NCBI RefSeq assembly: GCF_009754915.1 | Contig: NZ_WPIK01000009.1 | Coordinates: 62,001 to 126,000 of the forward strand | Reading direction: 5' to 3' | DNA: 64,000 bases | Source of the DNA: Mucilaginibacter arboris | GTDB taxonomy: Bacteria; Bacteroidota; Bacteroidia; Sphingobacteriales; Sphingobacteriaceae | Shown: in pieces, positions 26,080-34,196 of the stretch | Layout: every line of letters begins with the position of its first letter | Position numbering within the stretch: position 1 is the stretch's first letter | Program-made: the position numbers and the translations under genes | The notes under the pieces: model-generated | Seen by the model: the letters and a program-made list of their open reading frames with translations, nothing else | What the model was told of the DNA's origin: nothing | The model's database searches: none

Positions 26080-27048
26080 TTAACTATCCTTAAACAATGA
26101 ATCTACAAATGCTTTCCGATCAAATAACTGTAATTGATCTGCAGCTTCGCCAACACCAATATATTTTACCGGTATTTTAAACTGATCTGAAATTCCGATG
26201 ACCACGCCGCCTTTTGCTGTTCCGTCGAGTTTGGTTAAAGCTAAAGCATTTACATCTGTTGCCTGTGTAAACTGTTTGCATTGCTCGATGGCGTTTTGTC
26301 CGGTTGATGCATCCAGCACTAACAAAATTTCATGTGGTGCATTTGGGATAACCTTTTGCATCACATTTTTAATCTTGGTCAGCTCGTTCATCAAGCCAAC
26401 TTTATTATGCAATCGCCCGGCGGTATCAATAATTACGACATCATCTCCGTTGGAAACAGCAGATTTAACGGTATCATAAGCAACGGAAGCCGGATCAGAA
26501 CCCATGGCCTGTGCAACAACACGAACACCAACACGTTCTCCCCAAAGCTGTATTTGCGAAACTGCAGCCGCACGAAAAGTATCGGCTGCGCCTATAACTA
26601 CTTTACTGCCAGCTTGTTTTAATTTATGTGCCAGTTTGCCAATGGTGGTTGTTTTGCCCACGCCGTTTACACCAACCACCATTATTACATAAGGCTTGTG
26701 GTTGCCGTATTCAAAATTGTGGAAATCGTTGCTGTTGTTTTCGGCTAATAATCCCTGAATTTCTTCCTTTAAAATCCCATTCAGTTCGGTTGTGTTCAGG
26801 TATTTGTCCTTTGCAACCCGTTCTTCAATCCGTTTAATAATTTTTAAGGTCGTGTTTACCCCTACATCAGAAGTAACCAGTATTTCTTCCAGGTCATCCA
26901 GCACCTCGTCATCAACAGTTGATTTACCGGCAACGGCTTTGGTAATTTTAGAAAAAAAACTGTCCTTGGTTTTCTCCAGGCCCTTTTCCAGGTCCTGTTG
27001 CTCTGTAACTGTGTTTTCTTTCTTCTTAAAAAAGTCAAATAATCCCAT
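26080..27048 (-). CDS. ftsY: Signal recognition particle receptor FtsY
   Basis: 322 residues with a short acidic A domain and complete NG domain: GVNGVGKTTTIGKLA (G1), ADTFRAAAVSQ, VVIIDTAGRLHNK (G3), and ALTKLDGTAKGG (G4). The GTPase docks SRP-ribosome complexes at the membrane for Sec insertion. In this order (DUF4295, then ftsY, then rimO) it matches other Bacteroidota. A terminator at 27119 separates it from the ribosomal-protein genes upstream, so it has its own promoter. Confidence 0.97.
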   Translation of the reverse strand: MGLFDFFKKKENTVTEQQDLEKGLEKTKDSFFSKITKAVAGKSTVDDEVLDDLEEILVTSDVGVNTTLKIIKRIEERVAKDKYLNTTELNGILKEEIQGLLAENNSNDFHNFEYGNHKPYVIMVVGVNGVGKTTTIGKLAHKLKQAGSKVVIGAADTFRAAAVSQIQLWGERVGVRVVAQAMGSDPASVAYDTVKSAVSNGDDVVIIDTAGRLHNKVGLMNELTKIKNVMQKVIPNAPHEILLVLDASTGQNAIEQCKQFTQATDVNALALTKLDGTAKGGVVIGISDQFKIPVKYIGVGEAADQLQLFDRKAFVDSLFKDS

Positions 27049-27081
27049 AAGTTTATTCTAAGGGCCTGGCTGTAAAAGCAA

Positions 27082-27108
27082 ATGCTTCTTTTACGGCAAC
27101 AAAATTTA
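27082..27108 (-). repeat. Dispersed repeat upstream of ftsY
   Basis: ATGCTTCTTTTA, CGGCAA, CAAAATTTA. Lies in the ftsY leader, between the terminator at 27119 and the start codon at 27048. Confidence 0.75.
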
Positions 27109-27118
27109 TATGATAACA

Positions 27119-27155
27119 AAAAAAGCCCTTCCGGTAAAATCGGAACGGCTTTCTT
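27119..27155 (-). terminator. Terminator after the rpmB-rpmG-DUF4295 genes
   Basis: Arms AAAGCCCTTCCG and CGGAACGGCTTT with one mismatch around a 7-base loop. The minus-strand side ends in a run of T, fitting the direction of the ribosomal-protein genes. Confidence 0.8.
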
Positions 27156-27172
27156 ATTTTAAAAAGAAAAAA

Positions 27173-27343
27173 TTACTGATTAGCAGCTTTTGCTACAGCA
27201 ATTGCATCTTTAACGTGGTCGTTATGTGCAATAATTTCTTTGAAAGAATAAGCACCGGTTTTAGGAGATTTCACCATTGTAATTACTTTGGAGTATTCTT
27301 TGCCTTTTCCGGTTTTCAGGGTTGCAACTACTTTCTTTGCCAT
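27173..27343 (-). CDS. DUF4295 small protein
   Basis: 56 residues: MAKKVVATLKTGKGKEYSKV, then a SPKTGAYSFKEIIAHNDHV segment and an Ala-rich end. This very short basic protein sits next to rpmG and ftsY across Bacteroidota and is annotated as DUF4295. Its position with L33 and L28 suggests a ribosome-associated role, which is inference from context. It is followed by a terminator. Confidence 0.85.
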   Translation of the reverse strand: MAKKVVATLKTGKGKEYSKVITMVKSPKTGAYSFKEIIAHNDHVKDAIAVAKAANQ

Positions 27344-27356
27344 TGTGTGTTTTAGA

Positions 27357-27431
27357 GTTGTCAGTTTCCGGTTGTCAGTTGCGGGTTTAAACAGCCTAAA
27401 CAGGCAACTCGCAACTCACAACCGGCAACCG
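27357..27431. repeat. GTTG/CAAC-type intergenic hairpin between rpmG and the DUF4295 gene
   Basis: The left arm repeats GTTGTCAGTT and CCGGTTG. The right arm repeats CAACTC and CAACCGGCAACC. An imperfect long hairpin of AGTTG/CCGGTTG units. The same type recurs at 27627 and 58095. Confidence 0.65.
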
Positions 27432-27435
27432 AATA

Positions 27436-27618
27436 CTATTTAATTTCTTTATGAACCGTTACTTTTCTCAATACCGGGTTAAATTTCTTTAATTCCAGTC
27501 TTTCTGTTGTATTTCTTTTGTTCTTGGTGGTGATGTAACGAGACATGCCCGGCATTCCGCTGGTTTTATGCTCTGTACATTCTAAGATCACCTGAACCCT
27601 GTTACCTTTTTTTGCCAT
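27436..27618 (-). CDS. rpmG: 50S ribosomal protein L33
   Basis: 60 residues: [39 protein letters not shown] and [17 protein letters not shown], the full L33 pattern. Only the first of the zinc-type Cys positions is present, so it looks like a zinc-independent form. Second in the rpmB-rpmG-DUF4295 group. Confidence 0.97.
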   Translation of the reverse strand: MAKKGNRVQVILECTEHKTSGMPGMSRYITTKNKRNTTERLELKKFNPVLRKVTVHKEIK

Positions 27619-27626
27619 GATATTTG

Positions 27627-27700
27627 GAGTTGTAAGTTGTGGGTTGTAAGTTGTAAGTTAAGCGCCGCGAAGAGGCAACTCACAACAGGCAACCGGTAAC
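27627..27700. repeat. GTTG/CAAC-type intergenic hairpin between rpmB and rpmG
   Basis: The left arm has GTTGTAAGTTGTGGGTTG. The right arm has GGCAACTCACAACAGGCAAC. A sister of the hairpin at 27357, with a different central segment (GCGCCGCG). Confidence 0.65.
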
Positions 27701-27705
27701 TTTAT

Positions 27706-27939
27706 TTAAATGTACCCTTTTTTTACAAATTTATTGATACAAGCGGAAATACCGTTTTTGTTAATTGTTTTAATTGCTGAAGTGGAAACTTTTAAAGTAA
27801 TCCATTTATCTTCTTCCGGAATGAAGAACTTTTTCAGTTTCAAGTTAGGGTGAAACTTACGTTTGGTTTTAGCATTCGAGTTAGAAACGCTGAATCCGTT
27901 CATAGAAGTTTTACCAGTTAAATCGCAAATTCTAGACAT
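27706..27939 (-). CDS. rpmB: 50S ribosomal protein L28
   Basis: 77 residues. MSRICDLTGKTSMNGFSVS, then NAKTKRKFHPNLKLKKFFIP and WITLKVSTSAIKTINKNGI fit Bacteroidota L28. First gene of the small ribosomal group. A good Shine-Dalgarno-like AAGGAGAAG lies just upstream on the minus strand, and a promoter-like stretch is at 27981-28012. Confidence 0.97.
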   Translation of the reverse strand: MSRICDLTGKTSMNGFSVSNSNAKTKRKFHPNLKLKKFFIPEEDKWITLKVSTSAIKTINKNGISACINKFVKKGYI

Positions 27940-27980
27940 GATGAAATGTTTTGTTATTTCTTCTCCTTAAAAAAGAGTTT

Positions 27981-28012
27981 GCAAATATCAGCATTTGTTA
28001 CAAAATACACAA
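27981..28012 (-). promoter_or_regulatory. Candidate promoter of rpmB
   Basis: Minus strand reads TTG, about 22 bases, then TATTTGC; AAGGAGAAG follows before the ATG. This resembles the Bacteroidota TTTG...TAnnTTTG form but the -7 box is imperfect. Confidence 0.4.
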
Positions 28013-28037
28013 TAGATTTTTAAAATTAGTTTTGATG

Positions 28038-28061
28038 ATTTTTAGGCGGTAAAAGAAGCAT
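28038..28061 (+). repeat. Dispersed repeat upstream of rpmB
   Basis: ATTTTTA, GGCGG, TAAAAGAAGCAT, in the divergent space between rpmB and the SatP-like gene. Confidence 0.75.
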
Positions 28062-28207
28062 TTGTAATGAATGTAAAAGCAACTTAACAATTCTTTTTGC
28101 CCAGCATAAAATTTTAATAAAAATTGTAGATAGTTAACTGGATTCCTTAATTTAACCTGCTCAATCATACGATTGTTAAACCAATTATCAACCTAAAAAT
28201 TATTGTA

Positions 28208-28798
28208 ATGAAAGAAATTAACGAATTCGTAATGAAGGATTCTTCTGCCAATCCAGGCCCGCTTGGTTTGTTAGGCTTCGGCATGACCACTGTTTTACTA
28301 AACCTGCACAATGCTGGTTTTTTCGAAATTAATTCTATGGTCCTGGCAATGGGGGTTTTTTACGGAGGGACAGCACAAGTTATCGCTGGCATTTTAGAAT
28401 CTAAAAAGAACAATACCTTCGGCATGACGGCCTTTATTTCTTACGGGTTTTTCTGGTTAACATTGGTTGGGTTGATCGTGATGCCAAAGTTAGGCTGGAT
28501 TGCACCGGCTTCAGAAACAGCAATGGCTTCGTATTTAGTAATGTGGGGAATTTTTACGGGATTATTGTTTATTGGTACTTTACGGCTAAACCGCGCTTTA
28601 CAAATCGTTTTTGCAACCCTAACCATTTTGTTCTTTTTATTGGCCGCAGGCGATGCAACAGGCAATAAATCTATTACCCATTTTGCCGGATATGAAGGAT
28701 TACTTTGCGGCTTTTCTGCTATTTATACCGGTGCCGCAATTTTATTAAATGATGTTTATGGCAAAAGTTTCTGGCCTTTAGGTACGTTAACAAAATAA
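28208..28798 (+). CDS. Acetate/succinate transporter, GPR1/FUN34/YaaH (SatP) family
   Basis: 196 residues with six predicted membrane helices. The signature SSANPGPLGLLGFGMTTVLL at the first helix is the family NPAPLGL motif; GVFYGGTAQVIAGILESKK is the second conserved block. It imports acetate (and succinate) with protons. Acetyl-CoA synthetase starts 75 bases downstream on the same strand, so uptake and activation appear coupled. Confidence 0.93.
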   Translation: MKEINEFVMKDSSANPGPLGLLGFGMTTVLLNLHNAGFFEINSMVLAMGVFYGGTAQVIAGILESKKNNTFGMTAFISYGFFWLTLVGLIVMPKLGWIAPASETAMASYLVMWGIFTGLLFIGTLRLNRALQIVFATLTILFFLLAAGDATGNKSITHFAGYEGLLCGFSAIYTGAAILLNDVYGKSFWPLGTLTK

Positions 28799-28838
28799 TT
28801 ATGATTTTGAATAGTTCTTGTCTAAACAGAATTTTTAG

Positions 28839-28860
28839 TTTTACCGGCAAAAACAGTAAT
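28839..28860 (+). repeat. Dispersed repeat, ACAGTAAT variant upstream of acs
   Basis: TTTTA, CCGG, CAAAAACAGTAAT, ending 13 bases before the acs ATG. A less conserved copy in the leader. Confidence 0.55.
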
Positions 28861-28873
28861 ATAATTTCTACCC

Positions 28874-30781
28874 ATGAACCTGCAAGTAAAATCTTTTGAA
28901 GAATACCAAGATGTTTATAATTATAGCTTAAGCGAACCGGAAAAATTCTGGGCAGAAATTGCTGAGAATTTTTTATGGCGAAAAAAATGGGACCAGGTCT
29001 TGGAGTGGAATTTTAAAGAACCCCAAATTAAATGGTTTTTAGGTGCCAAGCTTAATATTACCGAAAACTGTATCGACAGGCATTTGGATACTTTAGGTGA
29101 TAAACCTGCTATTATTTGGGAACCGAATGATCCGGAAGAAGATCACCGGATATTATCCTATAAACAATTGCACCAAAAGGTCTGCCAGTTTTCGCATGTA
29201 CTGCAAAATAACGGGGTTAAAAAAGGCGACCGTATTTGTATTTACATGCCCATGGTGCCCGAACTGGCTATTGCCGTTTTAGCTTGTGCCCGTGTTGGCG
29301 CTATTCATTCGGTTGTTTTTGGTGGATTTTCGGCACAATCTATTGCCGACCGGATTGTTGATGCAGAATGTTCTTTAGTAATTACATCAGATGGTGGTTT
29401 CCGCGGAAACAAAGAAACACCTATGAAATCTGTGATCGATGATGCACTGGTACAATGCAGATCGGTAAAAAAAGTAATAGTTTTAACCCGGAGCCGTACA
29501 CCGGTTTCTATGCTAAAAGGCCGCGATGTTTGGTGGGAAGATGAAGTGCGTAAAGTAGAAACCAATGGCTTAACAGATTTTCCGGCGGTAGAAATGGACG
29601 CAGAAGATATGTTGTTCATTCTCTACACTTCCGGCTCAACCGGAAAACCAAAAGGTGTAGTGCATACTTGCGGCGGCTACATGGTTTATACCGGTTATAC
29701 TTTTGCCAATGTTTTTCAGTACCAAACCGGCGAAGTGCATTTTTGTACGGCGGATATTGGCTGGATAACCGGCCATTCTTACATTGTTTACGGCCCGCTT
29801 TCTCAAGGTGCCACAGCACTAATGTTTGAAGGTATCCCAACATGGCCGGATGCTGGCCGGTTATGGAACATTGTACAGAAGTTTAAGGTCAACATTTTAT
29901 ATACTGCGCCAACTGCTATCCGCTCTTTAATGGGTTACGGTGATGGACCGGTGGCAGGAAAAGATTTGAGTTCGCTTACCAAATTAGGTTCTGTAGGCGA
30001 ACCGATAAACGAAGAAGCCTGGCATTGGTTTGACGACAAGATTGGCCATAATAAATGCCCTATTGTTGATACCTGGTGGCAAACAGAAAACGGCGGGCTA
30101 ATGATTTCTCCAATCGCAAACGTTACACCTACTAAACCTGGCTATGCAACTTTACCGCTTCCAGGCGTCCAGCCGGTTTTGGTTGATGAGAACGGAAAGG
30201 AAATTGAAGGAAATGGGGTAAGCGGAAACCTCTGCATCAAGTTTCCATGGCCTGGAATGCTGCGTACTACTTATGGCGACCATGAACGTTGCCGCACTAC
30301 TTATTTTGCCACTTACCAAAACATGTATTTTACCGGTGATGGCTGCCTGCGCGATGAAGATGGTTATTACCGGATCACTGGCAGGGTAGATGATGTGTTA
30401 AACGTTTCCGGGCACCGCATTGGTACGGCCGAAGTAGAAAATGCCATTAATATGCACTCGGATGTGGTAGAATCAGCCGTAGTGGGTTACCCGCATGATA
30501 TTAAAGGCCAGGGCGTTTATGCTTTTGTAGTTTGTCCGAATATGCATGGCAATGATAACCTCACCCGTAAAGATATTACCATGACTGTTTCCCGGATTAT
30601 CGGCCCGATTGCCAAACCTGATAAAATTCAGTTTGTAAGCGGACTGCCAAAAACGCGATCAGGCAAAATTATGCGCCGTATTTTAAGAAAAATAGCGGAA
30701 GGTGATACCGAAAATTTAGGCGATACTTCTACTTTGCTTGATCCTGCTGTTGTTGAAGAGATTAAGGCTGGAGCATTGTAG
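28874..30781 (+). CDS. acs: Acetyl-CoA synthetase
   Basis: 635 residues. AMP-forming ligase: P-loop-like LYTSGSTGKPKGVVHT about 255-270, ADIGWITGHSYIVYGPL, DTWWQTENGG and the GRVDDVLNVSGHRIGTAEVE hinge. The C-terminal KTRSGKIMRRILR contains the catalytic Lys that is normally acetylated for control. It makes acetyl-CoA from acetate, ATP and CoA. Preceded by the SatP-like transporter; followed by a terminator. Confidence 0.95.
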   Translation: MNLQVKSFEEYQDVYNYSLSEPEKFWAEIAENFLWRKKWDQVLEWNFKEPQIKWFLGAKLNITENCIDRHLDTLGDKPAIIWEPNDPEEDHRILSYKQLHQKVCQFSHVLQNNGVKKGDRICIYMPMVPELAIAVLACARVGAIHSVVFGGFSAQSIADRIVDAECSLVITSDGGFRGNKETPMKSVIDDALVQCRSVKKVIVLTRSRTPVSMLKGRDVWWEDEVRKVETNGLTDFPAVEMDAEDMLFILYTSGSTGKPKGVVHTCGGYMVYTGYTFANVFQYQTGEVHFCTADIGWITGHSYIVYGPLSQGATALMFEGIPTWPDAGRLWNIVQKFKVNILYTAPTAIRSLMGYGDGPVAGKDLSSLTKLGSVGEPINEEAWHWFDDKIGHNKCPIVDTWWQTENGGLMISPIANVTPTKPGYATLPLPGVQPVLVDENGKEIEGNGVSGNLCIKFPWPGMLRTTYGDHERCRTTYFATYQNMYFTGDGCLRDEDGYYRITGRVDDVLNVSGHRIGTAEVENAINMHSDVVESAVVGYPHDIKGQGVYAFVVCPNMHGNDNLTRKDITMTVSRIIGPIAKPDKIQFVSGLPKTRSGKIMRRILRKIAEGDTENLGDTSTLLDPAVVEEIKAGAL

Positions 30782-30818
30782 ATGATTTGATCAAAATTAA
30801 AGTTCTTAATTTTTTAAA

Positions 30819-30860
30819 CATAAAATGCCTTTCTGTTTAAGAAGGGCATTTTATGTTTTT
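30819..30860 (+). terminator. Terminator after acs
   Basis: Arms CATAAAATGCCTTTCT and AGAAGGGCATTTTATG (one G-U pair) with a short loop, followed by a T run. Confidence 0.85.
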
Positions 30861-30869
30861 TAATTCACC

Positions 30870-30893
30870 ATACTTCTTTTATCGACAAAAAAT
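30870..30893 (-). repeat. Dispersed repeat, AAGTAT variant, abutting a stop codon
   Basis: ATACTTCTTTTA, TCGAC, AAAAAAT. It ends at the base before the stop codon of the minus-strand gene at 30894. Confidence 0.7.
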
Positions 30894-31508
30894 CTACTTC
30901 CTCACAGTATTCTCCTCATTCAACTTTTTCAAAGACTTATACAAAATCTCCGTTTGCTCCATTTGCAAAGCATGGATCTGCTTGGTTTGCTCGGTCAATT
31001 GTTGCCGTAATTGTTCTTTCGATCTATCCGAATAAATATTATAACCAGAGATTGTGAGATTTACCAGGGTAAAAACAGCAGTTGCAATTAAAAGGTAAGT
31101 TTGCCGGGAGCTGGCTTTAGTTTGTAAAACCGTATTTTTAGAAATAATGCGGTTACTTTCGGCAATGGAATGGTTAACTTCAATAACAGAATTATTTAAA
31201 ATCCTTTGATGCAGGTATTCTGCCCCTTTAATGGTAATGCTTGCTAAAACTTTTTTCTGGTCGAACCATTCAAACGTGTTTGTCTTGGATAGTTCCGGCC
31301 AGAAATGTGTACTTCCAAATTCTAAATGTTTCTGCTCTTTTACATCTTTTATAAAATTGTTCAGGTCTTTCATTTGCGATGTAAATGCATAAGGCGTATG
31401 GGCAGTAGGTTTTTTAAAATGATCGGTTAAAAAAGGCGAAATAGATTTTTGTGTGCCAATGGGTACATCATTAAAATAATTTAAAAGCTTCAGGTATAGG
31501 TCAACCAT
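30894..31508 (-). CDS. Hypothetical single-pass membrane protein (204 aa)
   Basis: 204 residues. The N-terminal about 125 residues are soluble and mixed, followed by one hydrophobic segment about 135-155 (TYLLIATAVFTLVNLTISGY) and a C-terminal Gln/Glu-rich coiled coil (KEQLRQQLTEQTKQIHALQ). No family recognised. The layout would place the sensor-like part and coiled coil on opposite sides of the membrane. It converges on acs. Confidence 0.65.
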   Translation of the reverse strand: MVDLYLKLLNYFNDVPIGTQKSISPFLTDHFKKPTAHTPYAFTSQMKDLNNFIKDVKEQKHLEFGSTHFWPELSKTNTFEWFDQKKVLASITIKGAEYLHQRILNNSVIEVNHSIAESNRIISKNTVLQTKASSRQTYLLIATAVFTLVNLTISGYNIYSDRSKEQLRQQLTEQTKQIHALQMEQTEILYKSLKKLNEENTVRK

Positions 31509-31640
31509 AGCATTAAAAGGTTTATAAAAATGAATGGGACAAAAAGGTTAAGCATAAAAACATGGCTTGCTTGGCCGCTCTGTTTCCATCGCCCTAATAC
31601 AATTGATTGCTAAAATTAATGATAAAGTTGTTTAAATATA

Positions 31641-31865
31641 GAAGTTGTTTAAACTTTCAAGGCCTGTTTAAGTTTGTACAGACCCTTCGGATATGCTTAG
31701 GATTGATGTGCCCGGGCTTGGTGCGCATGCTTCTTTTACGGGGTAAAAATTGGTATTTACATTTAATCACTAAAGACCTATAAGGTTTTGAAAACCTTAT
31801 AGGTCTTTAGTGATTTTTTAGCTGATAAAAGAAGCATCGGCCAGAAAAAAAGTTTAAACAACTTC
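31641..31865 (-). mobile_element. MITE-like element A (225 bp, no coding capacity)
   Basis: Bounded by a 17-bp perfect terminal inverted repeat GAAGTTGTTTAAACTTT. Inside, from left: a dispersed word at 31727-31752, a perfect palindrome with 25-base arms at 31765-31815, and an inverted dispersed word at 31814-31837. Its reverse complement aligns along its length with element B at 40789-40998, with best identity in the terminal repeat, the GGCCGATGCTTC region and the palindrome. No transposase is present, so it would need one in trans. No clear target-site duplication. Confidence 0.75.
31765..31815. repeat. Perfect 25-base-arm palindrome inside element A
   Basis: Arms AATCACTAAAGACCTATAAGG plus TTTT and the exact complement, around one central G. 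The same palindrome is in element B with central C, as expected for an inverted copy. Confidence 0.9.
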
Positions 31866-32008
31866 ATAATTACTAAAGCTTCTTTAAAAATTAAAACTCA
31901 GTTTTCATTTCTGCTGATGGAATGAATATGCCAGCATTTAATTAATCCGAAAAAGAAGTTTATCAGGTAGTATTAGTCTGGACTAATCATAATTCTGCCA
32001 GCGCAGAT

Positions 32009-32053
32009 CAAACAAAAGCCCCAACAATTATTTATTGCCGGGGCTTTTGTTTG
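32009..32053 (-). terminator. Terminator of the small exported protein gene
   Basis: Arms CAAACAAAAGCCCC and GGGGCTTTTGTTTG around a 17-base AT-rich loop, 17 bases past the stop codon at 32070 on the minus strand. Confidence 0.75.
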
Positions 32054-32069
32054 ATAAAATTGAGGTTAA

Positions 32070-32231
32070 TTACATACTTGGTGTAGTTTTTTTAACCACT
32101 TTGTGATGTTTAACTACTTTATGAGTAGTAGTTTTAGTGGCTTTAGCGCTGTGTTTTACAGTATCCTGAGCAAAGGAAGTGCTTAATAAAGTTGCCGCTA
32201 AGGCGAATAGGCATAAGGCTGTTTTTTTCAT
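32070..32231 (-). CDS. Small exported His/Lys-rich protein (53 aa)
   Basis: A 53-residue frame: signal peptide MKKTALCLFALAATLLSTSF, cleavage near AQD, then a short mature peptide rich in Lys, His and Thr (KHSAKATKTTTHKVV, KHHKVVKKTT). It is followed by a good terminator, which supports a real gene. It may be a metal- or envelope-binding microprotein by composition only. Missed by length filters. Confidence 0.6.
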   Translation of the reverse strand: MKKTALCLFALAATLLSTSFAQDTVKHSAKATKTTTHKVVKHHKVVKKTTPSM

Positions 32232-32305
32232 TTTTAAGATTTAAGTTACTGGTCAATATTGATTGTAATAATAGGCAATTAAAATAATTGTTTTTGAAAA
32301 TGCTT

Positions 32306-32488
32306 TTACCAAACCGTTTTGGTTAAGCTGGCTTTCAAAAAATAAGCAACAATTAAAGTAATTCCCAAGCCTTTAAAAAAACCGTTCAGTGGTTCAGAAA
32401 TTTTGGTAAAATGTCCGATAAACAACGAGCAGATCAGCAATAATAACCCAACGGGCAATAGTAATTTTAATAAATTCGGTTTTCTCAT
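32306..32488 (-). CDS. Small two-helix membrane protein (60 aa)
   Basis: 60 residues: a basic start MRKPNLLKLL, helix LLPVGLLLLICSLFIGHF, short loop, then helix LNGFFKGLGITLIVAYFLK. Looks like a hairpin inner-membrane protein. Same strand as the small exported protein gene, 74 bases upstream of it. Family not recognised. Confidence 0.5.
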   Translation of the reverse strand: MRKPNLLKLLLPVGLLLLICSLFIGHFTKISEPLNGFFKGLGITLIVAYFLKASLTKTVW

Positions 32489-32627
32489 TTTTAGTAGTTT
32501 TTTTAATTAGGTCTTTTTCTGATTGGTTAAGCAGAACGGCTAAAAGTAGTATTATTAATAATATTCAACCTAACTTTATTTGAAATTTTTTTATTGCGTG
32601 GTTTATAAAATTTATTTCTCTTTAAGC

Positions 32628-32651
32628 ATGCTTCTTTTAAAGAGGGAAAAT
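32628..32651 (-). repeat. Dispersed repeat before the DUF1080 gene
   Basis: ATGCTTCTTTTA, AAGAGG, GAAAAT. It reaches the first possible upstream ATG at 32650 but the better start is at 32680. Confidence 0.6.
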
Positions 32652-32679
32652 GATGTTTACACCTTCTAAATTAACCTGT

Positions 32680-33429
32680 ATGAAACCCAATACTTCTTTT
32701 ACCGCACTTTTATTAACGTCTGTTTTTCTGTTGTTTTTTTCGGAGGAAATTGCCTTCGCCCAAAAAAGAAATTTACCAGAAAGAGGATTTGTGCCGATTT
32801 TTGATGGCAAAACTTTAAAAGGCTGGGAAGGCGACACCACTTACTGGCAGGCAAAAGATGGGGTTTTAACAGGCGAAGTAACACCAAAAACAATCCTCAA
32901 ACAGAACACTTTCCTGATTTGGAAAGGCGGCGGACCCGGAGATTTTGAATTGAAGGTGCAGTACCGAATTTCGGCAAAAGGCAACAGCGGCGTAAATTAC
33001 CGTAGTGTCCGTGTAGATAGTTTGCCCTATGCTTTAAAAGGCTATCAGGCTGATCTCGACGGGAAAGATAAATACAATTTAGGCTATCCGCGCCATACCG
33101 GACAAAATTATGAGGAAAGAGGAAGGCAGTTTTTAGCCGTACGCGGACAAAAAACGGTTATCGAAACCGGAAAAGCACCCATATTAATTGATTCTTTAGG
33201 ATCAAAAGCGCAATTGTTAAAAAGTATCAATTACGATGGCTGGAATGAATTGCACATTGTTGCAAAAGGCAATAATTTGAAACATTATATCAACGGTACT
33301 TTAATGTCGGAAGTAACAGATAACGATACCGTAAACCGAAAAATGAAAGGTTTAATTGGCGTACAAGTGCATGTTGGCCCGCCAATGAAAATTGAATTTA
33401 AAGATTTTATGCTGAAGCAATTAAACTGA
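32680..33429 (+). CDS. DUF1080 (3-keto-disaccharide hydrolase-type) exported protein
   Basis: 249 residues from ATG at 32680 (MKPNTSFTALLLTSVFLLFF, cleavage near AFAQK), chosen because it leads straight into the signal peptide. The mature part is a concanavalin-like beta sandwich: FVPIFDGKTLKGWEGDTTYW, GDFELKVQYRISAKGNSGVN, and FMLKQL. DUF1080 proteins act on keto-sugars or bind glycans. The signal-peptide codons carry an ATACTTCTTTTA word (32690). Confidence 0.88.
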   Translation: MKPNTSFTALLLTSVFLLFFSEEIAFAQKRNLPERGFVPIFDGKTLKGWEGDTTYWQAKDGVLTGEVTPKTILKQNTFLIWKGGGPGDFELKVQYRISAKGNSGVNYRSVRVDSLPYALKGYQADLDGKDKYNLGYPRHTGQNYEERGRQFLAVRGQKTVIETGKAPILIDSLGSKAQLLKSINYDGWNELHIVAKGNNLKHYINGTLMSEVTDNDTVNRKMKGLIGVQVHVGPPMKIEFKDFMLKQLN

Positions 33430-33454
33430 TGCTTCTTTTATGGCATAAAAATTA
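33429..33454 (-). repeat. Dispersed repeat after the DUF1080 gene
   Basis: ATGCTTCTTTTA, TGGCA, TAAAAATTA. Its first base is the last base of the TGA stop of DUF1080. Confidence 0.75.
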
Positions 33455-33516
33455 TAATTGCTTAGCTTACTTTTACAGCCGTTAACACAAAGCTTACCAG
33501 TTACTTTTATATCAAC

Positions 33517-34101
33517 ATGTTCACCGGAATTATAGAAACTTTAGGGACCGTTACAGATTTGTTTGCAGATCAGGGTAACCTCCATTTAACCATCGGCTCC
33601 AATATTGCACACGAATTAAAGATCGACCAATCCATCGCCCATAACGGTATTTGTTTAACCGTTGTTGCCATTGCTGATGGTTTGCATACCGTAACCGCAA
33701 TTGAAGAAACTTTAAATAAAACTAACTTGCGTAACCTGCAAAAGGGCGATTTAGTTAACCTGGAACGTTGCATGCAAATGAACGGCAGGCTGGACGGGCA
33801 TATTGTACAGGGACATGTTGATCAAACTGCTGTTTGTACCATTTACCGCGAACTGGAAGGAAGCTGGGAATATACTTTTGAACATGATGCAACGCAAGGA
33901 AATGTAACAGTAGAAAAAGGTTCTATCTGTATTAACGGTGTTAGTTTAACCGTTGTAAATTCTCATGCAAACAGTTTTTCTGTTGCCATTATTCCTTACA
34001 CTTACGAACATACCAATTTACAGCAGGTAAAAGAAGGTTCAATTGTGAACTTGGAATTTGATATTATTGGTAAATATGTTGCAAGGCTGATGCAGCGGTA
34101 A
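33517..34101 (+). CDS. ribE: Riboflavin synthase (alpha type)
   Basis: 194 residues, two lumazine-binding repeats. MFTGIIETLGTVT opens the first barrel with GICLTVVA; the second repeat has MNGRLDGHIVQGHVDQ and GVSLTVV. It converts two 6,7-dimethyl-8-ribityllumazine molecules to riboflavin. Stand-alone here, with no other rib genes and no FMN riboswitch-like sequence upstream. Confidence 0.96.
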   Translation: MFTGIIETLGTVTDLFADQGNLHLTIGSNIAHELKIDQSIAHNGICLTVVAIADGLHTVTAIEETLNKTNLRNLQKGDLVNLERCMQMNGRLDGHIVQGHVDQTAVCTIYRELEGSWEYTFEHDATQGNVTVEKGSICINGVSLTVVNSHANSFSVAIIPYTYEHTNLQQVKEGSIVNLEFDIIGKYVARLMQR

Positions 34102-34104
34102 GTG

Positions 34105-34196
34105 AAATTTATGCCGATAAAAGAAGCATAGGTTGCAAATTTGTTTGTTTTTGATTCGGGAAGTAAAAAACAAATGCTTCTTTTACCACCCTTTTA
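34105..34196. repeat. Inward-facing repeat pair between ribE and the GT2 gene
   Basis: Left copy 34105-34129 (AAATTTA, TGCCGA, TAAAAGAAGCAT). Right copy 34174-34196 (ATGCTTCTTTTA, CCACC, CTTTTA), the latter covering the stop codon end of the GT2 gene. Both genes converge here. Confidence 0.7.

Larger units (their letters stand above)
31509..32069. other. Gene-free stretch holding the large repeat element A
   Basis: No credible ORF. It contains the 225-bp inverted-repeat element at 31641-31865 and, at its right edge, the terminator of the small gene at 32070. The remaining bases (31866-32008) show no recognisable feature. Confidence 0.6.

Noticed and set aside
27357-27431. The GTTG hairpin as a riboswitch or ribosomal-protein leader
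   Set aside because: It lies between rpmG and the DUF4295 gene, not before rpmB, and similar hairpins occur beside unrelated genes such as dnaJ.
31765-31815. The 25-base-arm palindrome as a transcription terminator
   Set aside because: It lacks a T run, occurs inside a repeated element with an inverted sister copy, and is not at a gene end.
33454-33516. FMN riboswitch before ribE
   Set aside because: The gap of about 60 bases is too short and shows none of the conserved FMN element segments.
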